From Tatumella saanichensis (lineage in GTDB: Bacteria; Pseudomonadota; Gammaproteobacteria; Enterobacterales; Enterobacteriaceae): DNA of 64,000 nucleotides. The stretch is taken from positions 1-64,000 of the forward strand of contig NZ_ATMI01000054.1 of assembly GCF_000439375.1 (NCBI RefSeq), read 5' to 3'. This document shows, one piece after another, positions 28,214 to 38,273 of this stretch. The notes beneath the pieces are model-generated. The model did not search any database and was not told where the DNA came from. It was given only the letters and a program-made list of their open reading frames with translations. The translations under genes were made by a program, and so were the position numbers. How positions within the stretch are numbered: position 1 is the stretch's first letter; each line of letters begins with the position of its first letter.

Positions 28214-29122
28214 TCACAGTGACTGCTCTCGCTTGTATGCCAGCGCGGCGGCCGGTACTGGAGCCGCTTTACCGGTTTCTAACCAATCGCGGATACGGGT
28301 GGCATCGGCAAAGTGAGTATATTTACCGAAGGCATCCATCACCACCAGCGCCACCGGATCACCGTTAATCTGGGTTCTCATCGCCAAACAGTGGCCTGCT
28401 TCATCGGTATAACCGGTCTTGGTCAGATGGATGATCCACTTATTATTGTAAACTAGATGGTCGGTATTGCGAAAAGGCAGCGCATAGGCCGGGTGCGTAA
28501 ACACTGCCGTGTACTCTGGTGTGCGGCTAAGCTCTCCGATTAATGGATATTTTTCAGTCGCTTTCAACAATCGGACCAGATCCGCCGCCGTCGAGACGTT
28601 ATGGATAGAAAGACCGGTCGGTTCCACATAACGGGTGTGCATCATCCCAAGGGCGCGGGCTTTGGCATTCATGGCGTTAATAAAAGCCTGATAACCGCCA
28701 GGATAATGGGCCGCCAAGCTTGCCGCAGCACGATTCTCCGAAGACATTAGCGCCAGTAGGATCATCTGGCGGCGGCTGATTTCACTGTTCACTTTCACCC
28801 GTGAAAAAACGCCACGCATTTCTGGGGTATGGCTGATATCCACATTGATTACTTCATCCAATGATTGATGAGCATCCAACACCACCATGGTGGTCATCAG
28901 CTTGGTCAGTGAGGCCATCGGCCTGACTTGGTCCGGATGGCTGGAGAAAAGGACCTTATTGGTTCTCAGATCGACCACCAGTGCACTGCCGGAAGCAATC
29001 TGTGGCTGGACGGTGAGACCGACATCTGGGGTAATGCGCTCAGCATGAGCAGGTAACAATGTCCCGCTTAGCGGTGACAGCAGGGCAATAAAAAGTAAAG
29101 AGTGGCGTAATTTAAAAGACAT
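28214..29122 (-). CDS. pbpG: D-alanyl-D-alanine endopeptidase PBP7
   Basis: Periplasmic penicillin-binding protein that cleaves peptide cross-links in peptidoglycan. The 302-residue protein has a signal peptide, the SxxK box in MASLTKLMT near residue 72, the SxN motif in [11 protein letters not shown] near residue 130, and the KTG box in [14 protein letters not shown] near residue 240. It follows E. coli PbpG almost end to end but lacks part of the C-terminal tail. I chose the ATG at 29122 (MSFKLRHSL) because the signal peptide then starts properly. It lies near bglX and yohD as in E. coli. Confidence 0.94.
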   Translation of the reverse strand: MSFKLRHSLLFIALLSPLSGTLLPAHAERITPDVGLTVQPQIASGSALVVDLRTNKVLFSSHPDQVRPMASLTKLMTTMVVLDAHQSLDEVINVDISHTPEMRGVFSRVKVNSEISRRQMILLALMSSENRAAASLAAHYPGGYQAFINAMNAKARALGMMHTRYVEPTGLSIHNVSTAADLVRLLKATEKYPLIGELSRTPEYTAVFTHPAYALPFRNTDHLVYNNKWIIHLTKTGYTDEAGHCLAMRTQINGDPVALVVMDAFGKYTHFADATRIRDWLETGKAAPVPAAALAYKREQSL

Positions 29123-29341
29123 GGGGCATGTTATCCGGGTATTGTTCTGAACTGTGCGGGCACAGGCCGCCGTCTGATCGGCCGATTGGCGGATCTGTCC
29201 GGCTGGCGACAGCATCATACGCTGTTCACTGCAAAAAAACTTGAGACAGCCTGCTACTGTCTATGCCTGATTGTGTAAGAAATTCTGACAAACTCGGCAA
29301 GAATCAGGCTAACTTCGCTCACAGGATCGCGTAAGGAATAA

Positions 29342-29962
29342 ATGCCGTGTAAACTGTGTTCAGGCTTTCGATTTCGTACATTAGCAGGGAATGACGCATT
29401 GGATATTAATTCATTGATTTCACACTACGGCTATCTGGCATTGCTGGTGGGCTGTATCGCTGAAGGTGAAACCTTTGTTCTGTTAGGGGGCGTGGCCGCC
29501 CATAATGGATTACTGCATTTTGCCGGGGTGGTCGCGGCGGCGATGGCCGGCGGTATTATTGGTGATCAATTGCTATACTGGCTAGGCAATCGCTACGGGA
29601 TGCGTATTCTGTCACGCTTTGGTGATCACCAAGATAAAGTGGAAAAAGCTCGCCAGTTGATCCATCGCCACCCGAGCTTATTTGTGATCGGCGTTCGTTT
29701 TATGTATGGCTTTCGTATCATCGGTCCGATTATTATCGGCTCCAGCCAGCTGTCACCTCGGCGTTTTCTGGTTTTTAATGTGATTGGTGCCTTTATCTGG
29801 GCCACATTGTTTGTCAGCCTCGGCTACTTTGCCGGTAAGCTTATTGAACCTTGGTTTGATAAACTTGACCAGTATATGCAGCCACTGTTCTGGGTTGCAG
29901 GATTGGCAGTGGTGATGTACATAGTCTGGAAAGGGATCCGTTTTTTACGGCAACGCCGGTAA
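29342..29962 (+). CDS. yohD: DedA family membrane protein YohD
   Basis: Inner-membrane protein of the DedA family, members of which move undecaprenyl phosphate or other lipids across the membrane. The DedA signatures GVRFMYGFRIIGPIIIGSSQ (near residue 122) and the ETFVLLGGVAAH re-entrant segment are present. Two starts are plausible. The ATG given here has AAGGA at good spacing, but it adds 19 residues. A TTG at 29399, also behind an AGGGA, would give DINSLISHYGY, which matches the start of E. coli YohD. The position after pbpG agrees with E. coli. Confidence 0.9.
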   Translation: MPCKLCSGFRFRTLAGNDALDINSLISHYGYLALLVGCIAEGETFVLLGGVAAHNGLLHFAGVVAAAMAGGIIGDQLLYWLGNRYGMRILSRFGDHQDKVEKARQLIHRHPSLFVIGVRFMYGFRIIGPIIIGSSQLSPRRFLVFNVIGAFIWATLFVSLGYFAGKLIEPWFDKLDQYMQPLFWVAGLAVVMYIVWKGIRFLRQRR

Positions 29963-30115
29963 ATCCCACGGCCAGTGGTAAGGACGATGCGTTCAGTTAC
30001 ACATCGAGTTTCCGAATCGCTGTTTAGTCCATATAATGTGCAGTCGGCCGGTTTTAAGGGCCATGACCATTATCCCTAACACGCCCGTTATTAGGCACTA
30101 ATAAACTGTATAATT

Positions 30116-31171
30116 ATGAAAAATAGCATTCGCGCGTTCGCTTCACTCGCACTGGCTCTGGTGGCTTACAGCCATTCAGCATTCGCAGTGCTCTACCCTT
30201 TGCCGGCAGCAAAGAGCAGCCTGATCGGTGAAAACCTCGAGCTGACTATTCCTAAAGACAGCACCCTGCCTCTGGAAGCTTTTGCTTCCCAGTATCAGAT
30301 GGGGCTGAGTAATATGCTAGAAGCTAACCCAGGGGTTGACGTCTACCTGCCGCAGGGTGGCAGCAAACTGATCATTCCTCAGCAGCTGATCCTGCCAGAT
30401 AACGCTCCCCGTGAAGGGATCGTCATTAACAGCGCAGAAATGCGTCTCTATTACTACCCTAAAGGCAGCAACAGCGTCGTAGTATTGCCTATCGGTATCG
30501 GTGAACTAGGTAAAGACACGCCGCTAGACTGGGTAACCAGTGTTCAACGTAAACGCCCGTTCCCGACCTGGACTCCGACTAAAGCCATGCATGCGGAATA
30601 TGCGGCTAATGGCCAGAATTTGCCTGAAGTTTTCCCAGCCGGTCCAGACAATCCTATGGGTCTGTATGCCCTGTATATCGGTCGTCTGTATGCTATCCAC
30701 GGTACCAATGCCAACTTCGGTATCGGTTTACGTGTTAGCCACGGCTGTGTCCGTTTACGCGCTGACGATATCAAATGGTTATTTGAGAATGTACCGGTCG
30801 GTACCCGCGTGCAGTTTATCAACCAGCCGATCAAAGTGACCGAAGAGCCGGACGGCTCACGCTACATTGAAGTTCATAACCCGCTGTCGACCACCGAGCA
30901 ACAGTTTAACTCCAATGAAGAAGTGCCACTGACCATTACTCCGCAAATCAGCCAATTCCTGTCTGCCCCGGGTGTGAACCAGGAGCTGGTGAATGCGGCC
31001 CTAAAAGCACGCTCTGGCATGCCAGTTAAAATCAGTGGCAGCAGTGACGCAGTCAATACCACTCCGCAGCCAGTCGCTGAAACGGATCAGGCATTGCCAA
31101 AAGAAGAACCATTAACCCCGTTCTCGCAACAGGGTGCCAATGTCATCACCGAGGAAGGCCAAGGTAAATAA
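30116..31171 (+). CDS. ldtB: L,D-transpeptidase LdtB (YbiS)
   Basis: Periplasmic enzyme that attaches Braun lipoprotein to peptidoglycan. The 351-residue precursor has a signal peptide (ending AFAVLYPLP), a LysM-like region ([20 protein letters not shown]), and the YkuD catalytic domain with SHGCVRL near residue 208, in which the Cys is the nucleophile. [16 protein letters not shown] points to LdtB rather than LdtA, C or E. The C-terminal tail is about 45 residues longer than in E. coli YbiS. I see no ribosome site before the ATG; a TATAAT directly abuts it. Confidence 0.93.
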   Translation: MKNSIRAFASLALALVAYSHSAFAVLYPLPAAKSSLIGENLELTIPKDSTLPLEAFASQYQMGLSNMLEANPGVDVYLPQGGSKLIIPQQLILPDNAPREGIVINSAEMRLYYYPKGSNSVVVLPIGIGELGKDTPLDWVTSVQRKRPFPTWTPTKAMHAEYAANGQNLPEVFPAGPDNPMGLYALYIGRLYAIHGTNANFGIGLRVSHGCVRLRADDIKWLFENVPVGTRVQFINQPIKVTEEPDGSRYIEVHNPLSTTEQQFNSNEEVPLTITPQISQFLSAPGVNQELVNAALKARSGMPVKISGSSDAVNTTPQPVAETDQALPKEEPLTPFSQQGANVITEEGQGK

Positions 31172-31193
31172 CGTTGCCTGCTGAGCGCTCACA

Positions 31194-31220
31194 AACTCCG
31201 GCCCTGCCGGAGTTTTTTTT
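31194..31220 (+). terminator. Terminator of ldtB
   Basis: Arms ACTCCGG / CCGGAGT with a five-base loop are followed by eight T, 24 bases after the ldtB stop. Confidence 0.9.
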
Positions 31221-31365
31221 GAGACGTAATTGCCACTTCCTTCTCGTCATATTAACCCTAGATAGCCGATCGGAGCAGCGTTATTAACTGCCCTTCCCTG
31301 CTGCATCAAAGGTGTGAAGTAAACCGGTTGTGGTAGCGATCATGCCAGTCACAAGATAGCGTGCA

Positions 31366-31393
31366 TAAAAAACGCCCTGCTAATTGGGGCGTT
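31366..31393 (-). terminator. Terminator of the MFS gene
   Basis: On the minus strand, AACGCCC / GGGCGTT arms with a nine-base loop lead into a T run, 27 bases beyond the MFS stop. Confidence 0.75.
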
Positions 31394-31419
31394 TAAGCAG
31401 GATAGCCTTCTACTGCCTG

Positions 31420-32667
31420 TCAGGAGGCTGTACCAGCAACAGAAGGTTGCCGCTTAATTAATCGCACCATCAGTATCACGCCCGCCAGTACCACCAGCAT
31501 TGCCGCAAAGTAAATGGAACGAATGCCGGTCAGGTTCATCAATAGCCCGGCCAGTGGGCCGGTAATGCCTAGACCAAAATCGAGGAACGCTGAGTAAGTG
31601 CCGAGGGCCGAGCCTTGACTCTGAGGCTCTACCTGTTTGACGGCTTCGACCCCCAGAGCCGGGAAAATCAGTGAGAAGCCACAACCAGTGAGGAAGGCGC
31701 CGATGTCCGCCGCCCACACCACGTCTGCATGCCACAGTAAAAATAGGCCGACGGTTTCAGCCATAAAGGACACCAGCGCCACTTTTAGACCACCAAAGCG
31801 AGTGATACAGTTACCGGACACCAGACGAATACCGGCAAAACCGAGGCTGTAGAGGGTGAGTGTCATCGCCGCACCGGCCCAACCACGCTGACTAAAATAG
31901 AGGGTGATAAAGGTCGCAATCACCCCAAAACCAATAGTACCAGCACTCAGGCCGACTCCGTACACCCAGACTCGGCGAAAAACCTGACTAAAGGGTACCC
32001 GCTTAGCCACTTTCACCACAATCGCCGGTTTGGTGCTGGCCAGCCAAAAACCGACAATCCCCATCAGCGCGACCAATCCGGCAAAACCCCTGATCCCCAT
32101 TAATTGATTGAGCATAACGCCTAGCGGTGCACCTAGTGCCATCGCCAAATAGGTGGCCACACCGTTCCAGGAGATCACCCGAGCCGTGTGCACTGGGCCG
32201 ACCAGGTTCATTCCCCACAAGGTCGCACCGGTACTACTGAAACTTTCGCCGAAGCCTAAACAGACCCGCCCGAGGGCCAATAAGGCTAAGCTGGTCAATG
32301 GCGTGGCCGTCATAAAGGCGGCAATCACTGTCATTACGCCACTCATGCCGCACAGTACCAGTCCCAACATCACCACCTTTTTCGGACCAATACTGTCTGC
32401 GAGACGGCCACTCTGTGGACGACTGATCAGCGTTGAGAAATATTGCAGACTGATGATCACCCCTGCAATAAACGAGCTATAGCCCAGTTGGTGGTGGACA
32501 AAGCCCGGCAATACCGCGAGGGGCAGCCCTACCGACAGGTAGCAGAAAAAGGTAAAGATAATGACGGAAAGAATACGTAAGTTTAACTGAGTCCGACTCA
32601 GCGCTGCAGATTCGGCCATGATAGCAATAACACCCGGTGTGTACGGAACAAAAACACCTGTCATCAT
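31420..32667 (-). CDS. MFS transporter, YhhS/YfcJ-like
   Basis: Twelve-helix major facilitator with the motif-A sequence GRLADSIGPKKV after helix 2. It aligns along its length with E. coli YhhS and YfcJ (VGLPLAVLPGFVHHQLG; SRPQSGRLADS; TGATLWGMNLVG; CGFSLIFPALGVEAVKQV). The substrate is not known; YhhS is reported to give resistance to some compounds. The start is uncertain: the first Met codons give 415 residues, while the ATG at 32619 (MAESAALSRTQLNLRI) matches the family better. None has a strong ribosome site. Convergent with ldtB. Confidence 0.85.
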   Translation of the reverse strand: MMTGVFVPYTPGVIAIMAESAALSRTQLNLRILSVIIFTFFCYLSVGLPLAVLPGFVHHQLGYSSFIAGVIISLQYFSTLISRPQSGRLADSIGPKKVVMLGLVLCGMSGVMTVIAAFMTATPLTSLALLALGRVCLGFGESFSSTGATLWGMNLVGPVHTARVISWNGVATYLAMALGAPLGVMLNQLMGIRGFAGLVALMGIVGFWLASTKPAIVVKVAKRVPFSQVFRRVWVYGVGLSAGTIGFGVIATFITLYFSQRGWAGAAMTLTLYSLGFAGIRLVSGNCITRFGGLKVALVSFMAETVGLFLLWHADVVWAADIGAFLTGCGFSLIFPALGVEAVKQVEPQSQGSALGTYSAFLDFGLGITGPLAGLLMNLTGIRSIYFAAMLVVLAGVILMVRLIKRQPSVAGTAS

Positions 32668-32693
32668 AACGGTGGGATGACAGACAGCGATAA

Positions 32694-33644
32694 CTATACC
32701 AATAGCTTATCAGTTATCCGGGAAATTTCCGCAGCAATATGTTGCGAGGTCTTTAGCGGTCGGACTTGCATAAATACGTCGTCCGCTTGAGGGTAGGCTT
32801 TACGCAGGTAACCGAGCCATTGTTTGATGCGTGCGACATGGTAAAGGCCGGTGTCCCCCTGCTTTTCCAGCTTGCAGTACTTATTTAGCAGCTGTACCAC
32901 TTCAGGCCAGGGCATCGGTGCTTCATTGTATTTGATTACTCTACTCAAATTAGGCACGTTCAGCGCTCCACGGCCAATCATCACATCCTGACAACCAGTC
33001 AATGCGCGGCACTGCATGGCACTGTGATGATCAACAATTTCACCGTTAGCAATTACCGGAATCGAAAGACGCTGCCGGATCTCACCGATAGCGGGCCAAT
33101 TAATGGCTTCAGCGCGGTAACCGTCCTCTTTAGTCCGCCCATGCACCACTAATTCGCTGGCTCCGGCACTGGCAGCCGCATCCGCAATCTCGTGGCTATG
33201 GTGAATGCTGTCCCAGCCAAGGCGCACTTTCACGGTCACCGGTAAATGGGCCGGAACCGCCTCTCGCATGGCTTTTACCGCCTGATAGATAACCAGCGGA
33301 TTTTTTAACAGAGTCGCCCCGCCGCCGCTACCATTGACCGTTTTAGACGGACAGCCGCAATTAAGATCGACACCATAGGAGCCGAGCTCCGTCGCGCGTG
33401 CTGCATTTTCTGCCAACCAGCCCGGATGCTGCCCGAGCAACTGGATCCTTACTAGGGTACCGGAATCTGTACGGCTCTGCTGGTGAAGCTCGGGACAGAG
33501 GCGGTAAAAGGACTTGGCGGGTAATAACTGGTCGACCACCCGTAGGAACTCGGTGATACAGAGATCATAGTCATTGACCTCAGACAACAGTTTTCTGACT
33601 AATGGATCCAGTACCCCTTCCATCGGGGCCAGTAATACCCGCAC
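32694..33644 (-). CDS. dusC: tRNA-dihydrouridine(16) synthase DusC
   Basis: FMN enzyme that reduces U16 of tRNA to dihydrouridine. The start is a GTG at 33644, four bases after the rhlE stop; it gives [18 protein letters not shown], exactly the E. coli DusC beginning, and a 316-residue product (315 in E. coli). Key features are the FMN-site LAPMEG, the catalytic Cys in [17 protein letters not shown], and [16 protein letters not shown]. An 80-residue upstream extension in this frame is only the shadow of rhlE. Coupling to rhlE is unusual: in E. coli the two genes are far apart. Confidence 0.93.
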   Translation of the reverse strand: MRVLLAPMEGVLDPLVRKLLSEVNDYDLCITEFLRVVDQLLPAKSFYRLCPELHQQSRTDSGTLVRIQLLGQHPGWLAENAARATELGSYGVDLNCGCPSKTVNGSGGGATLLKNPLVIYQAVKAMREAVPAHLPVTVKVRLGWDSIHHSHEIADAAASAGASELVVHGRTKEDGYRAEAINWPAIGEIRQRLSIPVIANGEIVDHHSAMQCRALTGCQDVMIGRGALNVPNLSRVIKYNEAPMPWPEVVQLLNKYCKLEKQGDTGLYHVARIKQWLGYLRKAYPQADDVFMQVRPLKTSQHIAAEISRITDKLLV

Positions 33645-33648
33645 AGGC

Positions 33649-34980
33649 TTAGCTCCGCTCGCTGGTTTTGGGACCGTTGCTACGACGCTGACGTGGCTTA
33701 CCGTTATCCTGACGCGGTCTGCCATTGTCACCCTGACGGGCCGGACGAGATGACTGTCCTCGCGGCCCCTGTCCACCGCCACCCGGACGACGATCACGAC
33801 CGCCCTGGCGTCCATTCTGGATAGGCTCTGCTTTGATAGACGGATCCGGCTCAAAACCAGGGATTGCCAGACGCGGAATTTCACGCTTCAGCAGACGCTC
33901 AATATCTCTCAGCAGTTTGTGCTCATCGACACACACCAGCGATAATGCCGACCCGGTAGAGGCTGCACGACCGGTACGGCCAATACGGTGAACGTAATCT
34001 TCCGCCACGTTCGGCAGCTCATAGTTGACCACATGAGGCAGTTCTTCGATATCGATGCCGCGGGCGGCGATATCAGTGGCGACCAGCACACGTACCGCAC
34101 CCGATTTGAAATCAGCCAGCGCACGAGTACGAGCACCTTGACTCTTATTGCCGTGGATAGCCGCGGCAGTAATACCATCTTTGCCCAACTGTTCGGCCAG
34201 GTGGTTAGCCCCGTGCTTGGTACGGGTAAACACCAAGACCTGCTGCCAGTTATCTTTGCCGATGAGGTAAGACAGCAGTTCCCGCTTACGTTTTTTATCG
34301 ACAAAGTGCACCTGCTGACTGACCTGCTCAGAGGCGGTATTACGACGAACCACTTCCACCAGCGAAGGACGATCCAGCAATTTTTCCGCTAATGCTTTGA
34401 TCTCATCAGAGAAGGTCGCGGAAAACAGCAGGTTCTGACGGCGTGGTGGCAGTTTGGCCAGTACACGGCGGATATCATGGATAAAGCCCATATCCAGCAT
34501 ACGGTCTGCTTCATCCAGCACCAGAATTTCAACCGTGGAGATATCCACCGCATTCTGATGAATAAGATCCAGCAAACGTCCCGGCGTGGCGACCAGAATG
34601 TCGACCCCACCGCGCAGTTTCATCATCTGCGGGTTAATACTGACACCGCCGAACACTACCAGCGAACGCATGTTCAGATAGCGGCTATATTCGCGAACGT
34701 TTTCACCTACCTGAGCCGCCAGTTCGCGAGTTGGGGTGAGGATCAGGGCGCGTACCGGGCGACGTCCTTTGACGGGCGGCTGGCTGGCAGATAAGCGTTG
34801 CAGCATCGGCAGGGTAAAGCCTGCCGTTTTACCGGTCCCGGTTTGTGCGCTAGCCAGCAAGTCACCGCCGGCCAGAACCACAGGGATGGCCTGACGCTGG
34901 ATAGGTGTAGGTTCACTGTAGCCTTGTTCGCTGACAGCACGCAGGATATCGGCGCTAAGGCCGAGAGATTCAAAAGACAT
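33649..34980 (-). CDS. rhlE: DEAD-box RNA helicase RhlE
   Basis: ATP-dependent RNA helicase linked to ribosome assembly and RNA decay. The 443-residue protein has the Q motif ([14 protein letters not shown]), Walker [14 protein letters not shown], the DEAD box [16 protein letters not shown] in [10 protein letters not shown] and [10 protein letters not shown], then a disordered RG/PG-rich tail from about residue 385. The core matches E. coli RhlE. The tail runs to the last codon, and dusC starts directly after it. Confidence 0.94.
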   Translation of the reverse strand: MSFESLGLSADILRAVSEQGYSEPTPIQRQAIPVVLAGGDLLASAQTGTGKTAGFTLPMLQRLSASQPPVKGRRPVRALILTPTRELAAQVGENVREYSRYLNMRSLVVFGGVSINPQMMKLRGGVDILVATPGRLLDLIHQNAVDISTVEILVLDEADRMLDMGFIHDIRRVLAKLPPRRQNLLFSATFSDEIKALAEKLLDRPSLVEVVRRNTASEQVSQQVHFVDKKRKRELLSYLIGKDNWQQVLVFTRTKHGANHLAEQLGKDGITAAAIHGNKSQGARTRALADFKSGAVRVLVATDIAARGIDIEELPHVVNYELPNVAEDYVHRIGRTGRAASTGSALSLVCVDEHKLLRDIERLLKREIPRLAIPGFEPDPSIKAEPIQNGRQGGRDRRPGGGGQGPRGQSSRPARQGDNGRPRQDNGKPRQRRSNGPKTSERS

Positions 34981-35164
34981 GGGAAATAGTTACTCCGGAA
35001 CGCCCTGACCGTAACTTCACGGTGCAGTTTTCAGGGGGTAGTGTCATGTGACTTAGAGATAAGTCAGGGGCAAAAACTACGATGCATGATGGGTAATTCT
35101 AACAGAACTCTGCACACTGTGCGAGAGTCAGATGGGCGACCCGCAGCCGAGCCGCCCTCGCGCA

Positions 35165-35560
35165 TTAGCTGCGTTTTTTTTCAATCTGTGTGACCGGTGG
35201 CTCTTTGGCCAACAGTGACACCAGTGCTGGACCGACCAACATCAATACGCCAAGTGCGCCGATCAGTAACGGGTTATGCAATACACGAGACAGCAGATAT
35301 AAAGACATCATGGCCGCACCGAAATAATAGGTGGTGCTGGCTTCTTCCAAGTAATCCCCTGCACGACGCAGACGAGAAATACGTTGAGTCACCATCATGG
35401 CTGCCAATAACAGCACATAAGCGGCGACCAAGCCGGCGCTGACTTCGGGGAGTACGCGGTGTTTCCATCCCCAAATCAGGAACAGGACAATACTGAGGTG
35501 CATTGCGATATGGAAGCAGGTTTGCCCAGTGATAATCTGAACACGGTTAGACCATTTCAT
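35165..35560 (-). CDS. ybhQ: Inner membrane protein YbhQ
   Basis: A 131-residue membrane protein with four hydrophobic segments, similar along its length to E. coli YbhQ (MKW start; YYFGAAMMSLYLLSRVLHNPLL; GPALVSLLAKE). Function is unknown. I start at MKWSNRVQ, 11 codons after the longest frame, because of the match and GGAGAGAAA directly upstream. In E. coli the ybhRSFG exporter genes lie between ybhQ and rhlE; here they are absent. Confidence 0.88.
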   Translation of the reverse strand: MKWSNRVQIITGQTCFHIAMHLSIVLFLIWGWKHRVLPEVSAGLVAAYVLLLAAMMVTQRISRLRRAGDYLEEASTTYYFGAAMMSLYLLSRVLHNPLLIGALGVLMLVGPALVSLLAKEPPVTQIEKKRS

Positions 35561-35886
35561 TTTTCTCTCCTGGCAGACTGTTAAGCCGCCCATACAAACC
35601 GGCGGAACCGGTGTGGATTATTCAGACTAATCCAGTTTTAAAAAAAGAACCTGTTTTTTTCATTTCCTGATGTGTTTTTGTGAAACAGGCATCAGGATCC
35701 TCTCGAATCGGAGGGTCACAAGCGGGGTATTATGCCATAAAAATCGCATTTTTTGTATTTTTTGCGATCTGCACCAGGTGTGTTAGTGAGTTATGCCCCC
35801 CACAGGCCAGTAAAACCGCGGGATACAGCAGAAAATTTTGTGAGTAAAAAAAGAGGCCCGCAGGCCTCTTTGGGGAGAAAATACTG
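35561..35886. other. Intergenic region between ybhQ and ybhL
   Basis: This 326-base gap holds the ybhQ leader and promoter and the ybhL terminator. A 7-base perfect hairpin (TGGATTA/TAATCCA, 35614-35634) lies in the ybhQ leader, and a second symmetric segment (ATCGCA/TGCGAT arms around T-rich DNA) lies near 35744-35769. No gene is visible. Confidence 0.5.
35846..35871 (-). terminator. Terminator of ybhL
   Basis: On the minus strand, AAAGAGGCC / GGCCTCTTT arms with a four-base loop are followed by a T run, 16 bases after the ybhL stop. Confidence 0.85.
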
Positions 35887-36600
35887 TTAACGGCGGTTGC
35901 CAAAAATACGTAACAGCATCATAAACAGGTTGATAAAATCGAGGTACAGGGTCAACGCACCCACGATGCTGTAACGACGCAGATTGTCTTTGTCGCGACT
36001 GTCGATACTCTCACCCATCATTTTCAGTTTCTGAGTGTCATAGGCGGTCAGGCCGACAAACACCACCACCCCGATATAGGTAATGGCCCACATCAGCGCA
36101 CTGCTTTTCAGCCAGAAATTGACCAGAGACGCGATCAAAATGCCGATCAGTGCCATAAACAACAGGCTACCCATTCGGCTGAGATCACGTTTGGTGGTAT
36201 AACCAAACAGCGTCATTGCACCGAACATACCAGCAGTCACAAAGAAAGTGGTGGCAATCGACGAGGCGGTATACACCAGAAAGATGCTGGCCATGGTCAG
36301 GCCGGTAAGGGCCGAATAGAGCATAAACAACGAGGTCGCCAGACCGGCGCTCATTTTGTGCACACGAGCCGACAGGAAAAACACCACTGCAAGCTGAACA
36401 ATCACCAGACCAAAAAAGGTGATCTGACTTGAAAAGACAAATTCCATTACCCGTGGCGTGCGCACCGCAAACCAGCTAACAAAAGCCGTCAGCAGTAAGC
36501 CACTGGTCATCCAACCGTAGACCTGGGCCATATAGGCCTGTAGGCCCGAACCGGCACGAGAGTACGCCGTATTACTGTCTTGACGCTGATATCGCTCCAT
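35887..36600 (-). CDS. ybhL: Bax inhibitor-1/YccA family protein YbhL
   Basis: Seven-helix inner-membrane protein of the BI-1/TMBIM family, whose members include calcium-leak channels and the FtsH-linked YccA. The 237-residue product has the family C-terminal motif YDTQKLKMM near residue 187 and a final helix LYLDFINLFMMLLRIFG, as in E. coli YbhL. Function in bacteria is not well defined. Between the moa operon and ybhQ, with its own terminator. Confidence 0.93.
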   Translation of the reverse strand: MERYQRQDSNTAYSRAGSGLQAYMAQVYGWMTSGLLLTAFVSWFAVRTPRVMEFVFSSQITFFGLVIVQLAVVFFLSARVHKMSAGLATSLFMLYSALTGLTMASIFLVYTASSIATTFFVTAGMFGAMTLFGYTTKRDLSRMGSLLFMALIGILIASLVNFWLKSSALMWAITYIGVVVFVGLTAYDTQKLKMMGESIDSRDKDNLRRYSIVGALTLYLDFINLFMMLLRIFGNRR

Positions 36601-36666
36601 GATCCCACCTCACTATTCTGTTAATGATACCTTAGTGTGCATAAAAAACGGCTCAAGTGCTATGGC

Positions 36667-37803
36667 TTATTGCCGAGCCAGACACTGACGAAACCGGCTA
36701 TTCACTCGATCCGCATACCACGCGGTCGTCAGATCACGGGTAATTTTGGGACTTTCTAAGGTGATCCCCGGCAATCTGGCATGGGGCATCGGCGAGCCAT
36801 TCACCTGATCTGCCAGCCGGAATACCCCCTTCCAAACATCACTTTGGGTAAATTCCGGACGCTCACCTAGGCTTAACTGATGATGAATATCCGCGGCACT
36901 GATCCCCAGCCGCGATTGCAAACTTAACACCGCCAGCTCGGTTTTCCCCGGTTTATCGCTGCCGTACTGCACCAAGTCGCCATCTAAGGCGAGATGTCTC
37001 CCCGTCACGCGGGCGACCGCAGCTTGGAACGCAGCATTACGGCTGGCATACCAGCCCGCATTATAATCGGCAAAGCGGTAAATCATTGCGGGGTAATTAA
37101 CCGGATAACCCAGCAGATGCAAGGTGCCAAACCAGACGCTGCCACGACGACTGAACACTTCACGGCGTACGGTTTTATCTTTCTTCCAGGGATAGCCCTG
37201 ATCATGCTGCTCGGCAAAGATCACGCTGACCTGCATCGGCCCGGCGGTCTGCACCGGATTATAGTTCCCGAACAGCCGTTGCCCTAGCGGCACGCTGTCG
37301 ATCAGATCGTCGTAGACATCACTGAGCTGCCGCTCAGTGCGGGCCTGACGGATCAGCTGTGCATAACTCGGTCCTTGCGACGACGGGATTTTCAGGGCCT
37401 GGTTGACGACAAACTGCGGGATGTAATGCTCACCGGCACGGCGGTAAATCTCCTTTATGGCCATCTTAGGTAGCCCCGGGATCAACGGGTTAGTCTGAAA
37501 TCCTGACTCCTGACCGGCCACGGCGATCACCGCGCACAGATTAGTGGCCGACGCGGGCAGTCCCTGATGACTGAAAGACTGAGCGATATCCTCCGCCCAA
37601 CCGTCGCGGTCACTCACTCCCGGCGGCAGTAAACGCAGAGTTCTGGCTTTTACCACCGAGGTCGGTTCAGAGGGTGCCGAATGACGCTGGCTGCTACAGC
37701 CGCTGAGGATCAACAGCGGTAGCAGCCATAACCCTAACGCGGATCTCAAGGTGCGGCGGGTGAAGCGTGGCAGCGGCTGCCACGCCAGCATACCTTGACT
37801 CAT
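36667..37803 (-). CDS. DUF1615 lipoprotein with lytic-transglycosylase-like motifs
   Basis: A 378-residue predicted lipoprotein: a hydrophobic segment ends in the lipobox LSGC with the lipidated Cys at residue 36. The body belongs to DUF1615. Three short motifs resemble the goose-lysozyme/SLT fold: AGQESGF with Glu99, AGPMQVS at residues 187-193, and ADYNAGW at residues 245-251. I infer a peptidoglycan-acting envelope enzyme, not a proven one. The ATG at 37803 overlaps the moaE stop as ATGA, so I prefer it to a start six codons upstream; this suggests translational coupling to the moa operon. Confidence 0.85.
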   Translation of the reverse strand: MSQGMLAWQPLPRFTRRTLRSALGLWLLPLLILSGCSSQRHSAPSEPTSVVKARTLRLLPPGVSDRDGWAEDIAQSFSHQGLPASATNLCAVIAVAGQESGFQTNPLIPGLPKMAIKEIYRRAGEHYIPQFVVNQALKIPSSQGPSYAQLIRQARTERQLSDVYDDLIDSVPLGQRLFGNYNPVQTAGPMQVSVIFAEQHDQGYPWKKDKTVRREVFSRRGSVWFGTLHLLGYPVNYPAMIYRFADYNAGWYASRNAAFQAAVARVTGRHLALDGDLVQYGSDKPGKTELAVLSLQSRLGISAADIHHQLSLGERPEFTQSDVWKGVFRLADQVNGSPMPHARLPGITLESPKITRDLTTAWYADRVNSRFRQCLARQ

Positions 37804-38270
37804 GACGACTCCTCTGTCCAACGGTCGGCGGCCTGTTGATCGCTGTCACGGGCATCCAACCAGCGTTCGCCGGTGGACGTCGACTCCCGTTTCCAGAACG
37901 GCGCTTCCGTTTTCAACATATCCATAATGTATTCGGCGGCAGCAAAGGCAGCCGCCCGATGCGCTGAACTGACCCCTACCAGCACAATCTCGTCTCCCGG
38001 CCGCAGCGTTCCGGTACGATGAATAATGGCAATCTGCTGCAACGGCCAGCGCGTACGCGCCTGATCGGCAAGGGTGCGTAACACCTTCTCGGTCATCGCC
38101 GGATAGTGTTCCAGGGTCAGGGTTGCGACGCTCTCCCCGGCATTATGATTACGCACTTTGCCGGTAAAAGTGACGATGGCACCGTCCTGATCACAGCTAG
38201 ACAGCCATTGATGGACCTGCTGGTGGCTGAAGTCGGCCTCCCCTGCCTGAATAAGCGTATTGTCGGTCAT
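37800..38270 (-). CDS. moaE: Molybdopterin synthase catalytic subunit MoaE
   Basis: Large subunit of molybdopterin synthase; with MoaD it converts cyclic pyranopterin monophosphate into molybdopterin. The 156-residue protein has the family blocks LEHYPAMTEKVL, HRTGTLRPGDEIVLVGVSSAHR and MDMLKTEAPFWKRE, the last two with active-site Lys and Arg residues. It follows moaD by three bases and overlaps the DUF1615 gene by four. Fifth gene of the moa operon. Confidence 0.95.
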   Translation of the reverse strand: MTDNTLIQAGEADFSHQQVHQWLSSCDQDGAIVTFTGKVRNHNAGESVATLTLEHYPAMTEKVLRTLADQARTRWPLQQIAIIHRTGTLRPGDEIVLVGVSSAHRAAAFAAAEYIMDMLKTEAPFWKRESTSTGERWLDARDSDQQAADRWTEESS

Positions 38271-38273
38271 CAG

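Noticed and set aside
33644-33884. Longer dusC frame beginning inside rhlE
   Set aside because: The extension is a shadow of the rhlE RG-rich tail. A GTG start directly after the rhlE stop gives the exact DusC N-terminus.
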